49,277 nucleotides of DNA from Xenorhabdus hominickii (GCF_002632725.1 NZ_NJAI01000004.1:11810-61086); one strand, 5' to 3'. Shown: positions 17,760-28,891, counted from the first letter of the stretch. Notes: generated from the letters alone by a model not told the origin. Translations and numbers: made by a program.

Positions 17760-20700
17760 TGCAACCTGATGCGCCAATGACAGGCGGAGGGCCATCTCGC
17801 CTGTTTATCCTGCGTCCTGTTGCTACGACGCTGTTTATGATTGCGATATTACTGGCAGGGATCATAGGCTATCGGATGCTGCCCGTTTCTGCTTTGCCGC
17901 AAGTGGACTACCCAACCATCCAAGTGGTAACCCTGTATCCGGGAGCAAGTCCTGATGTTATGACGTCTGCCGTAACAGCACCGTTGGAGCGTCGATTTGG
18001 GCAAATGTCTGGCCTGAAACAAATGTCATCCAGAAGTTCTGGGGGCGCTTCGGTGATCACGTTGGTATTTCAACTTTCATTACCATTAGATATAGCAGAG
18101 CAGGATGTACAGGCAGCAATTAATTCCGCCAGTATTTTATTGCCTGGCGGTTTACCTTACCCCCCTATTTACAGCAAAGTTAACCCGGCCGATCCCCCTA
18201 TTTTGACGCTCGCTGTAACCTCTGATGCTCTGTCTATGACGCAGGTACAGGATATGGTGGAAACCCGTGTGGCCCAGCGTATTTCTCAGGTAAGTGGTGT
18301 TGGTTTGGTGACATTGGCGGGTGGTCAGCGTCTAGCTGTACGTGTGAAATTAAATGCACAGGCTGTTGCAGCACAAGGATTAGACAGCGATATAATTAGT
18401 TCCGCCATTATGAAAGCCAATGTCAATTCAGCAAAAGGCAGTTTTGATGGGCCAACACGCTCAATGACTATTTCCTCTAATGATCAGATGAGGTCTATCG
18501 ACGATTATCGTAATTTAATCGTGGCCTATAAAAATGGGGCTCCGGTTCGTTTACGTGATGTCGCGATCATTGAGCAAGGTGCAGAAAATAACAAACTGGG
18601 TGCATGGGCAAATGAAAAGCCAGCTATTGTCATCAATGTCCAACGCCAGCCCAGCGCGAATGTTATTGAAACAACCGATAATATCCGTACCATGCTGCCT
18701 GAATTAATCAATAGTCTCCCCAAATCCGTCAATGTGGATGTACTGACAGATCGTACAGTCACGATCCGAAATTCGGTCAAGGAAGTTCAATTTGAACTTT
18801 TTCTGGCGATTGCGCTGGTTGTCATGGTGATTTACCTGTTTTTGCGTAATGCCACAGCAACCTTTATACCAAGTATTGCCGTGCCACTTTCTTTGGTGGG
18901 GACATTCGCCATTATGTATTTCTGCGGATTTTCCGTTAATAACCTCACACTAATGGCATTAACTATCGCAACTGGCTTTGTCGTGGATGATGCCATTGTC
19001 GTTATAGAAAATATTTCCCGTCATATCGAGCAGGGAGAAAAACCGCTGGCGGCGGCGCTGAAAGGGGCGGGGGAAATTGGCTTTACTATTATCTCTCTGA
19101 CTTTTTCATTGATTGCCGTGTTGATCCCACTGATCTTTATGGGCGATATCGTCGGTCGCTTATTCCGGGAGTTCGCAATAACTCTTGCTGTGGCTATTCT
19201 CATTTCTGCCGTTGTATCACTGACACTAACGCCGATGATGTGCGCAAGAATGTTAAAGCCCGAAGCCGATATTAAACACAATCGCTTCGAACAAGCCTGT
19301 GAGCGTTTTTTTGAGCACATGATTGCGATATACGCTATCTTTCTGAAACGAGTACTGAATCATCCTTGGATAACGCTTGGTGTCGCATTCAGTACGATGG
19401 TGCTGACCACCCTGCTCTATATCATGATCCCAAAAGGTTTTTTCCCGTTGCAAGATAACGGGCTGATTCAAGGCTCATTAGAGGCACCGCAATCCATTTC
19501 ATTCAGTGCGATGTCGGATAAACAACGGCAAATTACCACCTTGTTGTTACAAGATCCTGCCGTGGAGAATGTCTCAACATTCATTGGTGTTGATGGCAGC
19601 AACTCAACATTGAATAATGCACGTCTCCAAATTACGTTAAAACCGTTCGATCAGCGTGAAGAGAGCATTAACAAAATTATTCCACGTCTACAAACACGGG
19701 TTGCGAACGTCCCTGATGTCAAATTGTATCTGCAACCCACACAGGATTTGACAATTGATACCCAAGTCTCACACACACAGTACCAGTTCACGTTGCAAGC
19801 GACTTCCCTTGATGAACTTAGTGTCTGGGTGCCTAAGTTGCAGAATGCGCTGAAACAACGACCAGAATTGGAGGATATCAGCAATAATTGGCAAAATCAG
19901 GGGTTAGTGGCTTATCTCAACGTGAATCGTGATATGGCCAGCCGATTCGGGATCTCTATGGTTGCCGTGGATAATGCTCTGTATAACGCTTTCGGCCAAC
20001 GTCTGATTTCAACCATTTATACGCAAGCAAGTCAGTACCGTGTGGTCCTTGAACAAGATACGGGAAGCACATCAGGACTGGAAGCACTCGACAATGTTTA
20101 TCTGACAGGAAATGATGGAAAAATGGTGCCACTCAAGGCCATCGCTACTGTAGAGCAACGGCTGGGGAACCTGTCTATCAACCATCTGCAACAATTTCCT
20201 TCCGCCACTTTTTCATTTAATGTTGCGGATGATTCGTCACTTGAGCAGGCAGTCAATGCTGTGGAGACAACGGAACGGGCGATCCAAATGCCAAAGGAGA
20301 TCATCACGCAATTTCAAGGGGCAACACTAGCGTTCCAAGCTGCGCTCAGTAATACCCTCTGGCTGATTTTAGCTGCCATCGTCGCTATGTATATCGTGCT
20401 CGGTATTCTATATGAAAGTTTTATCCATCCGGTCACTATCTTGTCGACCCTGCCTACTGCGGGTGTCGGCGCCTTGCTGGCTTTGATGATGGGCGGGTAT
20501 GAACTGGATATTATCGCCATCATTGGGATTATTCTTTTGATCGGCATTGTGAAAAAAAACGCTATCATGATGATCGACTTTGCGCTGGCAGCAGAGCGTG
20601 AAAAAGGTATGCCGCCTTATGAAGCTATTTATCAAGCCTGCTTATTGCGTTTCAGACCGATATTAATGACAACGATGGCGGCCCTATTAGGGGCATTGCC

Positions 20701-20929
20701 TCTGATGATGAGTACCGGCATTGGTGCAGAGTTACGCCGTCCATTGGGGGTCAGTATGGTCGGCGGCTTGATTATGAGCCAAATTCTAACTCTGTTCACA
20801 ACGCCTGTTATTTATCTGCTCTTTGACCAATTGGCACATTTTCACCGAAAAAAGAAAAATAATCAGGACAAGCACACAAATCCAATACGGCTTGATAAAA
20901 CCTCTGCTAATCATCAGGAGCCACTGTGA
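17759..20929 (+). CDS. mdtB: MdtB, RND multidrug efflux transporter subunit
   Basis: MdtB and MdtC form a heterotrimeric proton-driven RND pump. The 1056 residues show the RND plan: a first membrane helix ([18 protein letters not shown]), a periplasmic porter domain, then [21 protein letters not shown] in TM4, which holds the proton-relay aspartates, and a repeat of the pattern in the second half ([20 protein letters not shown]). The start overlaps mdtA (TAATG) and the end overlaps the mdtC GTG, so all three are translationally coupled. It is slightly longer than the E. coli protein because of a hydrophilic C-terminal tail. Confidence 0.96.
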   Translation: MQPDAPMTGGGPSRLFILRPVATTLFMIAILLAGIIGYRMLPVSALPQVDYPTIQVVTLYPGASPDVMTSAVTAPLERRFGQMSGLKQMSSRSSGGASVITLVFQLSLPLDIAEQDVQAAINSASILLPGGLPYPPIYSKVNPADPPILTLAVTSDALSMTQVQDMVETRVAQRISQVSGVGLVTLAGGQRLAVRVKLNAQAVAAQGLDSDIISSAIMKANVNSAKGSFDGPTRSMTISSNDQMRSIDDYRNLIVAYKNGAPVRLRDVAIIEQGAENNKLGAWANEKPAIVINVQRQPSANVIETTDNIRTMLPELINSLPKSVNVDVLTDRTVTIRNSVKEVQFELFLAIALVVMVIYLFLRNATATFIPSIAVPLSLVGTFAIMYFCGFSVNNLTLMALTIATGFVVDDAIVVIENISRHIEQGEKPLAAALKGAGEIGFTIISLTFSLIAVLIPLIFMGDIVGRLFREFAITLAVAILISAVVSLTLTPMMCARMLKPEADIKHNRFEQACERFFEHMIAIYAIFLKRVLNHPWITLGVAFSTMVLTTLLYIMIPKGFFPLQDNGLIQGSLEAPQSISFSAMSDKQRQITTLLLQDPAVENVSTFIGVDGSNSTLNNARLQITLKPFDQREESINKIIPRLQTRVANVPDVKLYLQPTQDLTIDTQVSHTQYQFTLQATSLDELSVWVPKLQNALKQRPELEDISNNWQNQGLVAYLNVNRDMASRFGISMVAVDNALYNAFGQRLISTIYTQASQYRVVLEQDTGSTSGLEALDNVYLTGNDGKMVPLKAIATVEQRLGNLSINHLQQFPSATFSFNVADDSSLEQAVNAVETTERAIQMPKEIITQFQGATLAFQAALSNTLWLILAAIVAMYIVLGILYESFIHPVTILSTLPTAGVGALLALMMGGYELDIIAIIGIILLIGIVKKNAIMMIDFALAAEREKGMPPYEAIYQACLLRFRPILMTTMAALLGALPLMMSTGIGAELRRPLGVSMVGGLIMSQILTLFTTPVIYLLFDQLAHFHRKKKNNQDKHTNPIRLDKTSANHQEPL

Positions 20930-23900
20930 AATTTTTCGCCCTATTTATTCGGCGGCCAGTGGCCACAACTTTGATGAGTTTAGCCATCACTTTGTGTGGG
21001 GCGCTCAGTTTTATCTTTCTGCCTGTGTCGCCGCTACCACAGATCGATTTCCCTGTGATTACAGTCTCTGCCTCAATGCCCGGAGCATCACCAGAAACCA
21101 TGGCGTCTTCTGTGACAACACCTCTGGAGCGCTCATTAAGCAGGATTGCGGGAGTAAAAGAGATGGGTTCTGTCAGTTGGCTGGGGGAATCTTCTATTTA
21201 TTTGGAGTTTGAACTTAATCGGGATATCAATGGCGCAGCACGGGATGTCCAAGCCGCCATTAATGCCGCACAAAGTTTATTACCTTCAGGTATGCCACGC
21301 AAGCCAAGGTATCATAAAGCTAATATGTCAGGCGCTCCGATTATGGTTTTGACGCTGACATCAGATAACTATAATGAAGGGCAACTGTATGATTTTGCCT
21401 CCACGCAACTGGCCCAAAAACTTTCGCAGGTGGAGGGGGTCAACAACGTCAAGATTAGCGGCGGTTCATTACCAGCAATACGCGTTGAATTAAATCCTAA
21501 CTCCCTATTCAATCAGGGAGTTTCCCTTAATGATGTCAGAACTGCCATCAGTGATGCAAACGTTAGGCGCCCAACAGGTCACATTGATTCCGCTAAGCAA
21601 AATTGGCAATTACACACCAATGATGAACTAAAAACAGCAGACAGTTACCGTTCTATTATCGTGCATTACAAGAACGGTGCTCCTGTTCATTTGCAGGATG
21701 TCGCTAATATCAAGCATTCCGTCGAGGATATTCGGGCAGCTGCTATGTCTGGCAATAAATCTGCTATTGTCATCGCTATCCGCCGGGAAGCAGGTGCGAA
21801 TATTATTTCAACTGTTCAACGCATTCGTGCCGAACTCCCGCTTCTTCAAGCATCGCTGCCTGCCACTGTTCAGTTAAATATCGCACAAGATCGCTCACCA
21901 ACCATTCGTGCTTCCCTACAAGAGGTAGAACGCGCTCTGGCCATCGCAGTCGCCTTAGTGATTCTGGTGGTGTTCCTATTTTTACGTTCAGGCCGAGCCA
22001 CGCTCATTCCGGCAATTGCGGTTCCGGTATCACTTATTGGCACCTTCACTGCCATGTACTTGTGCGGTTTCAGTCTAAACAATCTTTCGTTGATGGCTTT
22101 GACCATTGCCACGGGCTTTGTCGTTGATGATGCCATTGTTGTACTGGAAAATATTTCCCGCCATCTGGATGCCGGATTGACACCGATACAAGCTGCCCTC
22201 AAAGGGGTTAGGGAAGTTGGGTTCACAGTACTCGCCATGAGTCTGTCACTCGTTGCGGTGTTTATTCCCCTTGTGTTGATTGATGAATTACTCGGTAGGC
22301 TATTCCGGGATTTTGCTGTCACACTCGCAACCGCGATTGGAATTTCACTGTTAGTTTCTTTAACGTTAACCCCGATGATGTGTGCGCACTTACTTAAGCC
22401 ATCACCAATAAAATCGCAGGGACATATCCGGGGATTCGGTAAAGTACTGTTTAAAATTCAGCGAGGTTATGGCCATTCACTGAAATGGATACTCAACCAT
22501 ACCCGCTGGGTATTGTTGACTTTAGTCGGCATTGTCGCCCTGAATGTTTGGCTCTATATCAATATCCCAAAGACTTTTTTCCCTCAACAAGATACGGGGA
22601 ACCTATCAGGCTTTGTCGTTGCAGACCAAAGTACTTCATTTAAAGCCATGAGTGAAAAAATGAAACGTTTCATGCAGGTCATCAATGACGATCCAACGAT
22701 AGATAATGTCGTGGGGTTCACGGGGGGGGGCAACTTCAATACAGGTTTCATGTTTATTTCCCTGAAACCACTGGCAGAGCGTTCTGAGAATATCCAACAA
22801 GTCATCACTCGTTTGAGAGGCGAATTGTCCAATGAAGCGGGAACTCGCCTGTATTTAATACCGGTTCAGGATCTCCCATCCGGAGGGCGACAAGGAGCCA
22901 AATCCAGTTATCAGTTTAGTTTACTGTCCGATGATTCTGGTGAATTGCGTAAATGGAGTCCCATCATCAAGAAAGCATTGGAAAAACTGCCTCAATTGGT
23001 GGGTGTCAACTCCGATGAGGACGGAGATGATAAAGGCGCAGAAATAGCGATTACCTACGATCGCGATCTCATGGCTCGCTTGGGAATTAATGTCTCTGAT
23101 GCCAATGACTTACTCAACAACGCCTTTGGGCAGCAACAAATTTCTACGATTTACCAACCCTTAAATCAGTACCATGTGGTAATGGAAGTTGCGCCGCAAT
23201 ATAACCAAGACCCCGGTGCACTAGAGAAAATGTTTGTTATTAATGCTAAGGGAGAACGCATTCCGCTTTCCTATTTTTCCCGCTGGCGTCCTTCCAATGC
23301 GCCGTTGAGCATTTATCATCAAGGTCTTTCAGCCTCCTCGACCATTGCTTTTGATGTTACACCAGACTATACGCTGTCCGATGCAATCAGTGCGATAGAG
23401 AGAACAATGACAGAACTGAGTGTTCCCTCATCAATACGTAGCTCTTTCGCTGGCACTGCACAAGATTTTCAGGAAAGTGAACGATCTCAATTGCTGTTGA
23501 TCCTTGCAGCCATCGTGACTGTCTATCTGGTTTTAGGCGTACTTTATGAAAGTTATATTCATCCGCTGACTATTCTTTCCACCCTACCCTCCGCAGGCGT
23601 TGGCGCTTTACTGGCTCTGGAGCTGTTCAACACACCATTTAGCCTAATCGCTATGATTGGGATTATGTTGCTGGTGGGGATTGTCAAGAAAAACGCCATT
23701 ATCATGGTCGATTTCGCCCTTGAAGCGCAAAAAAGCGGTCAACTCAGTGCCCAAGAAGCGATCTTTCAGGCCTGTTTACTGCGCTTCAGACCGATTATGA
23801 TGACAACTCTTTCTGCTCTGTTCGGTGCTTTACCTTTGGTTCTGAGCAACGGGGATGGTGCAGAATTACGCTTCCCGTTAGGTATCACGATTGTCGGTGG

Positions 23901-24021
23901 TCTGGTGATGAGCCAACTTCTTACACTCTATACCACCCCTGTTGTATATCTATTTTTTGATCGGCTACGTGAAAAATGGCACCGTCGTGCGGCAAAACTT
24001 CGTATAGCAAAATCTTCATAA
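20926..24021 (+). CDS. mdtC: MdtC, RND multidrug efflux transporter subunit
   Basis: This is the second transporter subunit of MdtABC. It begins at a GTG that overlaps the mdtB stop (GTGA), giving [20 protein letters not shown], which matches the E. coli N-terminus. The 1031 residues include [20 protein letters not shown] in the porter region, [19 protein letters not shown] in TM4 and [18 protein letters not shown] in the second half. The E. coli operon continues with mdtD, baeS and baeR; here none of these follows, and yegP is the next gene. Confidence 0.96.
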   Translation: MKFFALFIRRPVATTLMSLAITLCGALSFIFLPVSPLPQIDFPVITVSASMPGASPETMASSVTTPLERSLSRIAGVKEMGSVSWLGESSIYLEFELNRDINGAARDVQAAINAAQSLLPSGMPRKPRYHKANMSGAPIMVLTLTSDNYNEGQLYDFASTQLAQKLSQVEGVNNVKISGGSLPAIRVELNPNSLFNQGVSLNDVRTAISDANVRRPTGHIDSAKQNWQLHTNDELKTADSYRSIIVHYKNGAPVHLQDVANIKHSVEDIRAAAMSGNKSAIVIAIRREAGANIISTVQRIRAELPLLQASLPATVQLNIAQDRSPTIRASLQEVERALAIAVALVILVVFLFLRSGRATLIPAIAVPVSLIGTFTAMYLCGFSLNNLSLMALTIATGFVVDDAIVVLENISRHLDAGLTPIQAALKGVREVGFTVLAMSLSLVAVFIPLVLIDELLGRLFRDFAVTLATAIGISLLVSLTLTPMMCAHLLKPSPIKSQGHIRGFGKVLFKIQRGYGHSLKWILNHTRWVLLTLVGIVALNVWLYINIPKTFFPQQDTGNLSGFVVADQSTSFKAMSEKMKRFMQVINDDPTIDNVVGFTGGGNFNTGFMFISLKPLAERSENIQQVITRLRGELSNEAGTRLYLIPVQDLPSGGRQGAKSSYQFSLLSDDSGELRKWSPIIKKALEKLPQLVGVNSDEDGDDKGAEIAITYDRDLMARLGINVSDANDLLNNAFGQQQISTIYQPLNQYHVVMEVAPQYNQDPGALEKMFVINAKGERIPLSYFSRWRPSNAPLSIYHQGLSASSTIAFDVTPDYTLSDAISAIERTMTELSVPSSIRSSFAGTAQDFQESERSQLLLILAAIVTVYLVLGVLYESYIHPLTILSTLPSAGVGALLALELFNTPFSLIAMIGIMLLVGIVKKNAIIMVDFALEAQKSGQLSAQEAIFQACLLRFRPIMMTTLSALFGALPLVLSNGDGAELRFPLGITIVGGLVMSQLLTLYTTPVVYLFFDRLREKWHRRAAKLRIAKSS

Positions 24022-24088
24022 AAGTTGCCATCGATAGCCTCTGTTTGGACTGTTTTTAGACCGATTTAAGCTATCGGACAACACCAAG

Positions 24089-24122
24089 CCAATCTTCGGG
24101 GGGAAACCTCCCCCAAGGTTGG
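24089..24122 (+). repeat. GC-rich hairpin after mdtC
   Basis: CCAATCTT pairs with AAGGTTGG (one wobble) and the inner GGGGGG pairs with a C-run around an AAA loop. No T-tract follows. It may be an mRNA-stabilising 3' stem or a relic of a small palindromic repeat; it stands out because the surrounding DNA is AT-rich. Confidence 0.5.
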
Positions 24123-24291
24123 AGTGCCAAGTTCAAAAATTGAACACAATAGAGCACATCCTCCACAAGGCGCAGAATATACATCAACCATAGTGAAGAT
24201 CCATGTAAGCATAATTTTTTACGGATCTACTGCCCTGTATGAAATTCAAGCTAAACTTAATTTGATAATTACCCAATCAGGAGAATTTCTT

Positions 24292-24636
24292 ATGGCTACT
24301 GGGCATTATGATCTTAAGAAAGCAAAGAACGGGCAATTTTATTTCAATCTGGTGGCAGCAAACGGTGACATTATTCTGAATAGCGAAATGTATACCACCA
24401 AAGCCGCAGCCAATAAAGGTATCAATTCAGTACGAGTCAACTCTCCCGACAAAACTCGCCATGAGGTGAGAAAGAATAAGTCAGGTAAGTCTTATTTTGT
24501 TCTGAAAGCCCGCAATCATCAAATTATTGGTGTCAGTGAATCTTATGCCAATGAAGCAAGTATGAAGAAGTATATTCAATCCATCATGCAAATCGGGCCA
24601 ACAAAAAATATTCGTGATTTGACCAAACTCAATTAA
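24292..24636 (+). CDS. yegP: YegP-family protein (two DUF1508 repeats)
   Basis: The 114-residue protein has two tandem DUF1508 repeats: NGQFYFNLVAANGDIILNSE then SGKSYFVLKARNHQIIGVSE. This is the YegP layout, and E. coli yegP also lies between mdtABC-baeSR and yegQ. The family folds as a small beta-rich domain of unknown function. The ATG at 24292 (MATGHYDLKKAKN) has AGGAG 8 bases upstream; an in-frame extension to 24124 is not conserved and runs through the upstream hairpin region. Confidence 0.9.
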   Translation: MATGHYDLKKAKNGQFYFNLVAANGDIILNSEMYTTKAAANKGINSVRVNSPDKTRHEVRKNKSGKSYFVLKARNHQIIGVSESYANEASMKKYIQSIMQIGPTKNIRDLTKLN

Positions 24637-24641
24637 TCACT

Positions 24642-24670
24642 TGCGCCGCATCGTCGGCGCATTTTCTTTA
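24642..24670 (+). terminator. Rho-independent terminator after yegP
   Basis: TGCGCCG and CGGCGCA form a 7-bp stem around CATCGT, followed by TTTTCTTTA. It begins 6 bases after the yegP stop. Confidence 0.85.
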
Positions 24671-24779
24671 TCAGTCTTAACCTTTAGCCGCTTTAACGAT
24701 CTCAAAGTTTGTTGTCAGAACATTCCACAATATATTTGTGCTTATGATGGAGTTGGCGCTAAAATCCCTCTTCCTTTAA

Positions 24780-24817
24780 CCTTACCCTTAGTAATGATAA
24801 CGATAAGAGGGTAAGGA
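24780..24817 (+). repeat. Inverted repeat upstream of trhP
   Basis: CTTACCCTT and AAGAGGGTAAG form an imperfect stem with a 13-15 base AT-rich loop, 35 bases before the trhP start. It could be a protein-binding site or a leader hairpin; there is no direct evidence for either. Confidence 0.35.
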
Positions 24818-24851
24818 CTGACTTGAACTCAGACCGAGAACGTTAAAAAAT

Positions 24852-26228
24852 ATGTTTATTCCAGAATTACTTTCTCCTGCAGGCTCTTTAAAGAACATGC
24901 GTTATGCATTCGCCTACGGCGCAGATACCATCTATGCAGGACAGCCCCGCTATAGCCTGCGTGTCCGTAATAATGAATTTAACCATGAAACGCTAGCTCA
25001 AGGTATTAAGGAAGCGCACGAATTAGGTAAGCGTTTTTATGTAGTCGTCAATATTGCTCCCCATAACGCAAAACTAAAAACATTTATCCGTGACTTGAAA
25101 CCTGTCGTGGAAATGGGGCCTGATGCGTTGATTATGTCCGATCCGGGCTTAATTATGATGGTACGTGAAACGTTTCCTGACATCGATATTCATCTTTCCG
25201 TTCAAGCTAATGCCGTTAACTGGGCTACAGTCAAATTCTGGAAGCAAATGGGGCTGACACGTGTCATTCTCTCCCGTGAACTTTCACTGGAGGAAATTGC
25301 TGAGATCCGCCAACAAGTGCCGGATATGGAGCTTGAGGTTTTTGTCCATGGCGCACTCTGCATGGCTTATTCAGGTCGTTGCTTGTTATCGGGTTACATC
25401 AACAAGCGCGATCCCAATCAAGGAACATGCACCAATGCCTGCCGCTGGGAGTATAATGTACAAGAAGGTAAGGAAGATGCTGTCGGTAATATTGTCCATC
25501 AACACGATCCCATACCGGTTAAAAACATTAAACCAACATTGGGTCAAGGCGCACCAACAGATAAAGTATTCATGATTGAAGAAGCCAAACGCCCTGGCGA
25601 ATATATGTCAGCGTTTGAAGATGAACATGGGACTTACATCATGAACTCTAAAGACTTGCGCGCGATTGAGCATGTAGAAAGATTAGCGGACATGGGTGTG
25701 CATTCACTGAAAATCGAAGGCCGTACAAAGTCTTTTTATTATTGTGCCCGTACTGCCCAAGTCTATCGTCGCGCCATTGATGATGCCGTTGCAGGAAAAC
25801 CTTTCGATCCAACGCTGATGACGACGCTGGAAGGCCTTGCACACCGTGGCTACACAGAAGGCTTCCTGCGCCGCCATACCCACGATGCCTACCAAACTTA
25901 TGAATACGGTTATTCTGTATCAGACACTCAGCAATTTGTTGGGGAATTTACAGGCAATCGCATCAATGGGTTAGCAGAAGTCGCCGTGAAGAATAAATTT
26001 CTGGTTGAGGATCATCTGGAATTAATGACACCATCAGGAAATATTAATTTCACGTTAGAGGCCATGACAAATAAAAAAGGTCAATCAGTAGATGTCGCCC
26101 CCGGTGATGGGCATATTGTTTATCTCTCTATTCCTGAAGAAATTGACCTAAACTACGCTTTATTGGTACGAAACTTGAAGAGTGGCAATACCAGAGCACC
26201 TCATTTACAAGATTTACCAGTGAAATAA
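24852..26228 (+). CDS. trhP: tRNA hydroxylation protein TrhP (YegQ, U32 family)
   Basis: TrhP (formerly YegQ) takes part in prephenate-dependent formation of 5-hydroxyuridine at tRNA position 34. It was long labelled a U32 peptidase. The 458 residues begin MFIPELLSPAGSLKNMRYAFAYGADTIY in two steps and include the U32 block VFVHGALCMAYSGRCLLSGY near residue 165 and NQGTCTNACRW near residue 195, whose four Cys probably hold an Fe-S cluster. SLKIEGRTKSFYYCARTAQVYR lies near residue 287. It follows yegP as in E. coli and is separated from it by a terminator. Confidence 0.94.
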   Translation: MFIPELLSPAGSLKNMRYAFAYGADTIYAGQPRYSLRVRNNEFNHETLAQGIKEAHELGKRFYVVVNIAPHNAKLKTFIRDLKPVVEMGPDALIMSDPGLIMMVRETFPDIDIHLSVQANAVNWATVKFWKQMGLTRVILSRELSLEEIAEIRQQVPDMELEVFVHGALCMAYSGRCLLSGYINKRDPNQGTCTNACRWEYNVQEGKEDAVGNIVHQHDPIPVKNIKPTLGQGAPTDKVFMIEEAKRPGEYMSAFEDEHGTYIMNSKDLRAIEHVERLADMGVHSLKIEGRTKSFYYCARTAQVYRRAIDDAVAGKPFDPTLMTTLEGLAHRGYTEGFLRRHTHDAYQTYEYGYSVSDTQQFVGEFTGNRINGLAEVAVKNKFLVEDHLELMTPSGNINFTLEAMTNKKGQSVDVAPGDGHIVYLSIPEEIDLNYALLVRNLKSGNTRAPHLQDLPVK

Positions 26229-26264
26229 TTTTAAATAGGATTTTAAAGAAATTGTTCTATTTTT

Positions 26265-26280
26265 TTAGAAACAGATCACA
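26265..26280 (+). promoter_or_regulatory. Candidate CRP site for cyaR
   Basis: TTAGA-N6-TCACA has one perfect and one partial CRP half-site. Its centre is about 40 bases before the predicted cyaR start, the position expected for a class II CRP-activated promoter; CyaR is CRP-activated in E. coli. Confidence 0.5.
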
Positions 26281-26311
26281 TCAATACTATTTTATTTCTC
26301 GTATTATCAGC

Positions 26312-26404
26312 CCTGAAAAATGAAGAACTAAAAAAGTTTTACTGTAAGACTAGGAACCACCTCCTTGGCTAGCTCAATCTCCCTTGGGCTGGCCTTTTCT
26401 TTTG
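26312..26404 (+). ncRNA. cyaR: CyaR small RNA
   Basis: CyaR is an Hfq-dependent sRNA that represses ompX, nadE, luxS and other targets through an anti-Shine-Dalgarno loop. Here the core AGGAACCACCTCCTT (26353-26367) is identical to that of E. coli CyaR. It is followed by an 11-bp terminator stem (GGCTAGCTCAA with TTGGGCTGGCC, loop TCTCCC) and TTTTCTTTT. The gene keeps its position just downstream of trhP/yegQ. TATTAT at 26302 is a good -10 element, placing the start near 26312. The terminator stem differs in sequence from E. coli but keeps the same fold and loop. Confidence 0.9.
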
Positions 26405-26620
26405 CACAAAAAACAAATAATCTAATTTATTCAATATGTTAAAGTGAAGCTCATCATGACGAAAATGATAAAATAATTTAATAATTCCTGATTCTCAATG
26501 ACATGTATTTCAACTAAATTTAATAACGTAATTTATTATAAATAAAAAAACTATATTGCGATTAATATCATTCAATTTATTGAAGGAAATTTTAGGAAAA
26601 TAGCATCGAAGTTATTCAAC

Positions 26621-26632
26621 TGAAGCGATCCA
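26621..26632 (+). promoter_or_regulatory. Possible Cra site upstream of fbaB
   Basis: TGAAGCGATCCA matches the Cra half-palindrome TGAAACGTTTCA at 9 of 12 positions, 85 bases before fbaB. Cra controls glycolytic and gluconeogenic genes, so the location is sensible, but the match is partial. The rest of 26405-26716 is AT-rich with nothing else recognisable. Confidence 0.3.
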
Positions 26633-26716
26633 CTGCGGTTTCCCTCTCTACTTATCTTGTACTTAATATAAATATCAACAACAATCAGTAGCGCCTTTTG
26701 CAAACTGGAGTTAATC

Positions 26717-27766
26717 ATGACTGATATTGCTAAGTTGTTGGGAAAAGACGCAGAGAGTTTATTGCAACATCAATGTAGTACCATTCCTCGTGAAAATCTC
26801 TATCTCCCAGGAACAGATTTCGTCGATAGGGTAATGATAGAAAATAATCGGCCCAATACTGTCCTGCGTTCTATGCAAACCTTAATGAATCATGGCCGCT
26901 TGGCAGGAACTGGTTATCTTTCAATTTTGCCGGTAGATCAGGGTGTAGAACATTCCGCCAGTGCTTCTTTTGCCGCCAATCCCCTCTATTTTGATCCAAA
27001 AAATATTGTTGAATTAGCGCTCGAGGCGGGTTGTAACTGTGTTGCTTCAACTTACGGCGTTTTGGCGTCAGTTTCTCGTCGTTATGCCCATAAAATCCCG
27101 TTTTTAGTTAAGCTCAATCATAATGAAACGTTGACCTATCCCGCCCAATACGACCAAACGTTGTATGCCAGTGTCGAGCAGGCATTTGAAATGGGTGCGG
27201 TTGCAGTGGGTGCGACAATTTATTACGGCTCAATCGAATCACGTCGCCAGATAGAGGAAATTTCAGCCGCTTTCGAACGCGCTCACGAGCTGGGTATGGT
27301 TACTGTGTTATGGGCCTATCTGCGCAATTCAGCTTTCAAGAAAGATGGGGTTGATTACCATACCAGTGCCGATTTAACAGGTCAGGCAAATCATCTGGCT
27401 GCAACAATCGGTGCTGACATCGTTAAGCAAAAAATGGCAGAAACTAATGGCGGCTATACTGCCATTGGATTCGGACATACTGATAAACGTGTCTATAGTA
27501 ATTTGACCACTGAACATCCGATTGATCTGGTTCGCTATCAACTCGCTAACTGTTATATGGGACGCTCTGGATTAATCAATTCCGGTGGTGCTTCTGGAAA
27601 AAACGACTTGAGTGATTCAATCCGCACTGCGGTTATCAACAAACGCGCCGGTGGGATGGGGTTAATTCTTGGCCGTAAAGCATTCAAGAAATCAATGAAA
27701 GAAGGTGTTGAATTGATCCATTCCGTTCAAGATGTTTATCTCGACAAGAAAATCACCATCGCCTAA
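26717..27766 (+). CDS. fbaB: Class I fructose-bisphosphate aldolase
   Basis: FbaB cleaves fructose-1,6-bisphosphate to DHAP and glyceraldehyde-3-phosphate through a lysine Schiff base, mainly in gluconeogenesis. The 349 residues match the DhnA-type class I aldolase of E. coli (350 aa). Family blocks include [20 protein letters not shown] near residue 75, [15 protein letters not shown] near residue 130, and [15 protein letters not shown] near residue 234, which holds the likely Schiff-base Lys. CTGGAGTTAATC precedes the ATG. fbaB lies near yegQ and thiD in E. coli as well. Confidence 0.95.
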   Translation: MTDIAKLLGKDAESLLQHQCSTIPRENLYLPGTDFVDRVMIENNRPNTVLRSMQTLMNHGRLAGTGYLSILPVDQGVEHSASASFAANPLYFDPKNIVELALEAGCNCVASTYGVLASVSRRYAHKIPFLVKLNHNETLTYPAQYDQTLYASVEQAFEMGAVAVGATIYYGSIESRRQIEEISAAFERAHELGMVTVLWAYLRNSAFKKDGVDYHTSADLTGQANHLAATIGADIVKQKMAETNGGYTAIGFGHTDKRVYSNLTTEHPIDLVRYQLANCYMGRSGLINSGGASGKNDLSDSIRTAVINKRAGGMGLILGRKAFKKSMKEGVELIHSVQDVYLDKKITIA

Positions 27767-27788
27767 TCAAACTGTTTCATTCACCATT

Positions 27789-27814
27789 TAATGGAGATAC
27801 AAGTATCTCCATTA
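27789..27814. terminator. Hairpin between convergent fbaB and thiD
   Basis: TAATGGAGATAC and GTATCTCCATTA form a perfect 12-bp stem with an AA loop. It lies between convergent genes and probably ends transcription from both sides, although no T-run follows on either strand. Confidence 0.5.
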
Positions 27815-27836
27815 ATGACAGTACCGTTATCCTAAC

Positions 27837-28634
27837 TCACCACCATTGATGAAAATGGTGTACCGGCCCGATACCCTGACCAACCTCAAGCGTATCTGCC
27901 TGTGCCAACGCATTCTGCAAATATGTCTTGGCCACAGGTAACGTGCTTTGCCAATCAGAATAATGCGGACGCAATGCGGTAAGTGCTGCGGATAAAGTAC
28001 ACCCCGTTCCGTGAGTATGTCGTGTATCTATTCTAGTCGAAGTAAAGCGCCACTCACCTTCAGGTGTAAAAAGCCAATCGGGACTTTCTACATTAACTAA
28101 ATGCCCCCCTTTCAATAAAACCGCCTGACATCCCATTGAAAGTAGATCACGTCCCTGCTGTAACATTTCATCTTCTGTCTTGGCAGCATGACATTTCAGC
28201 ATGGCGGCAGCTTCGGGCAAATTTGGTGTGATTAAAGAGACGATTGGCAGTAATTGTTCTACCAGAGTTGTAATGGCTTTCGGTGATAATAGGTGATCTC
28301 CACTCTTCGCCATCATAACGGTATCCAATACAACATAGGGGATAGTGTAACGATGTAATGACTCTACAACGACAGCAATATTGGCAGCATTGGATAACAT
28401 GCCAATTTTGGCGCTATCTATTCTGACATCTGAAAGCACCGATTCTAACTGAGCAGCAACAAAAAGAGGGTCAATCTCATAAACCGATTGTACGCCTGAT
28501 GTGTTTTGGGCAACCAGTGCAGTTATGACCGTTGTACCGTAAGCACCAAGTGCTGAGAAAGTTTTTAAATCAGCCTGAATGCCAGCTCCACCACTGGGAT
28601 CGGTACCTGCGATAGTTAATGAATTAATTCTCAT
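27837..28634 (-). CDS. thiD: Hydroxymethylpyrimidine/phosphomethylpyrimidine kinase
   Basis: ThiD phosphorylates HMP and HMP-phosphate to HMP-PP, the pyrimidine precursor of thiamine. The 265-residue protein begins MRINSLTIAGTDPSGGAGIQ and ends with the anion-hole sequence HGTGCTLSAAL near residue 210, as in the ribokinase-like ThiD family. The start at 28634 follows TAGGAG; an upstream in-frame extension lies in the riboswitch region and is not conserved. thiM and thiE are not adjacent. A TPP riboswitch precedes it. Confidence 0.95.
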   Translation of the reverse strand: MRINSLTIAGTDPSGGAGIQADLKTFSALGAYGTTVITALVAQNTSGVQSVYEIDPLFVAAQLESVLSDVRIDSAKIGMLSNAANIAVVVESLHRYTIPYVVLDTVMMAKSGDHLLSPKAITTLVEQLLPIVSLITPNLPEAAAMLKCHAAKTEDEMLQQGRDLLSMGCQAVLLKGGHLVNVESPDWLFTPEGEWRFTSTRIDTRHTHGTGCTLSAALTALRPHYSDWQSTLPVAKTYLQNALAQADTLEVGQGIGPVHHFHQWW

Positions 28635-28691
28635 GATGGTAACTCCTACTACCAGCCAAAGAAAAGCCAGTATCAAAATAAGAGATACCAT

Positions 28692-28766
28692 GACTTCCCT
28701 ACGCTGGCATTATCCAGATCAGGTAATACGGGTTCTTCTCAGTTCAATCAAGAACGCCCCGAGCCA
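28692..28766 (-). promoter_or_regulatory. TPP riboswitch (thi box) of thiD
   Basis: Read on the minus strand, the sequence contains CTCGGGGCG, CTGAGAAGAACCCGTATTAC, CTGATCTGGATAATGCCAGC and GTAGGGAAG in the right order. This is the conserved core of the thiamine pyrophosphate aptamer. It ends 58 bases before the thiD start, so it probably works on translation or on early termination to shut off thiD when TPP is plentiful. Confidence 0.95.
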
Positions 28767-28771
28767 CAAAT

Positions 28772-28809
28772 AAAAATCACTCTACTAGTATCCCAATAGA
28801 GTGATTTTT
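28772..28809 (-). terminator. Terminator of the cspE-type gene
   Basis: AAAAATCACTCTA and TAGAGTGATTTTT form a perfect 13-bp stem with a 12-base loop. On the minus strand the stem ends in TTTTTATTTG, so it terminates the cold-shock gene upstream before the thiD riboswitch starts. Confidence 0.75.
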
Positions 28810-28891
28810 GCAATAGATTATTATTAGATAACAAAACTAGTGATATATACATTTAGCCCGCAATGACAGACCAGCCAAAATAAATTAATTA

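Noticed and set aside
17759..24021. Many open frames on the opposite strand of mdtB and mdtC
   Set aside because: They have no ribosome-binding sites and no family similarity, and they mirror the well-conserved RND genes.
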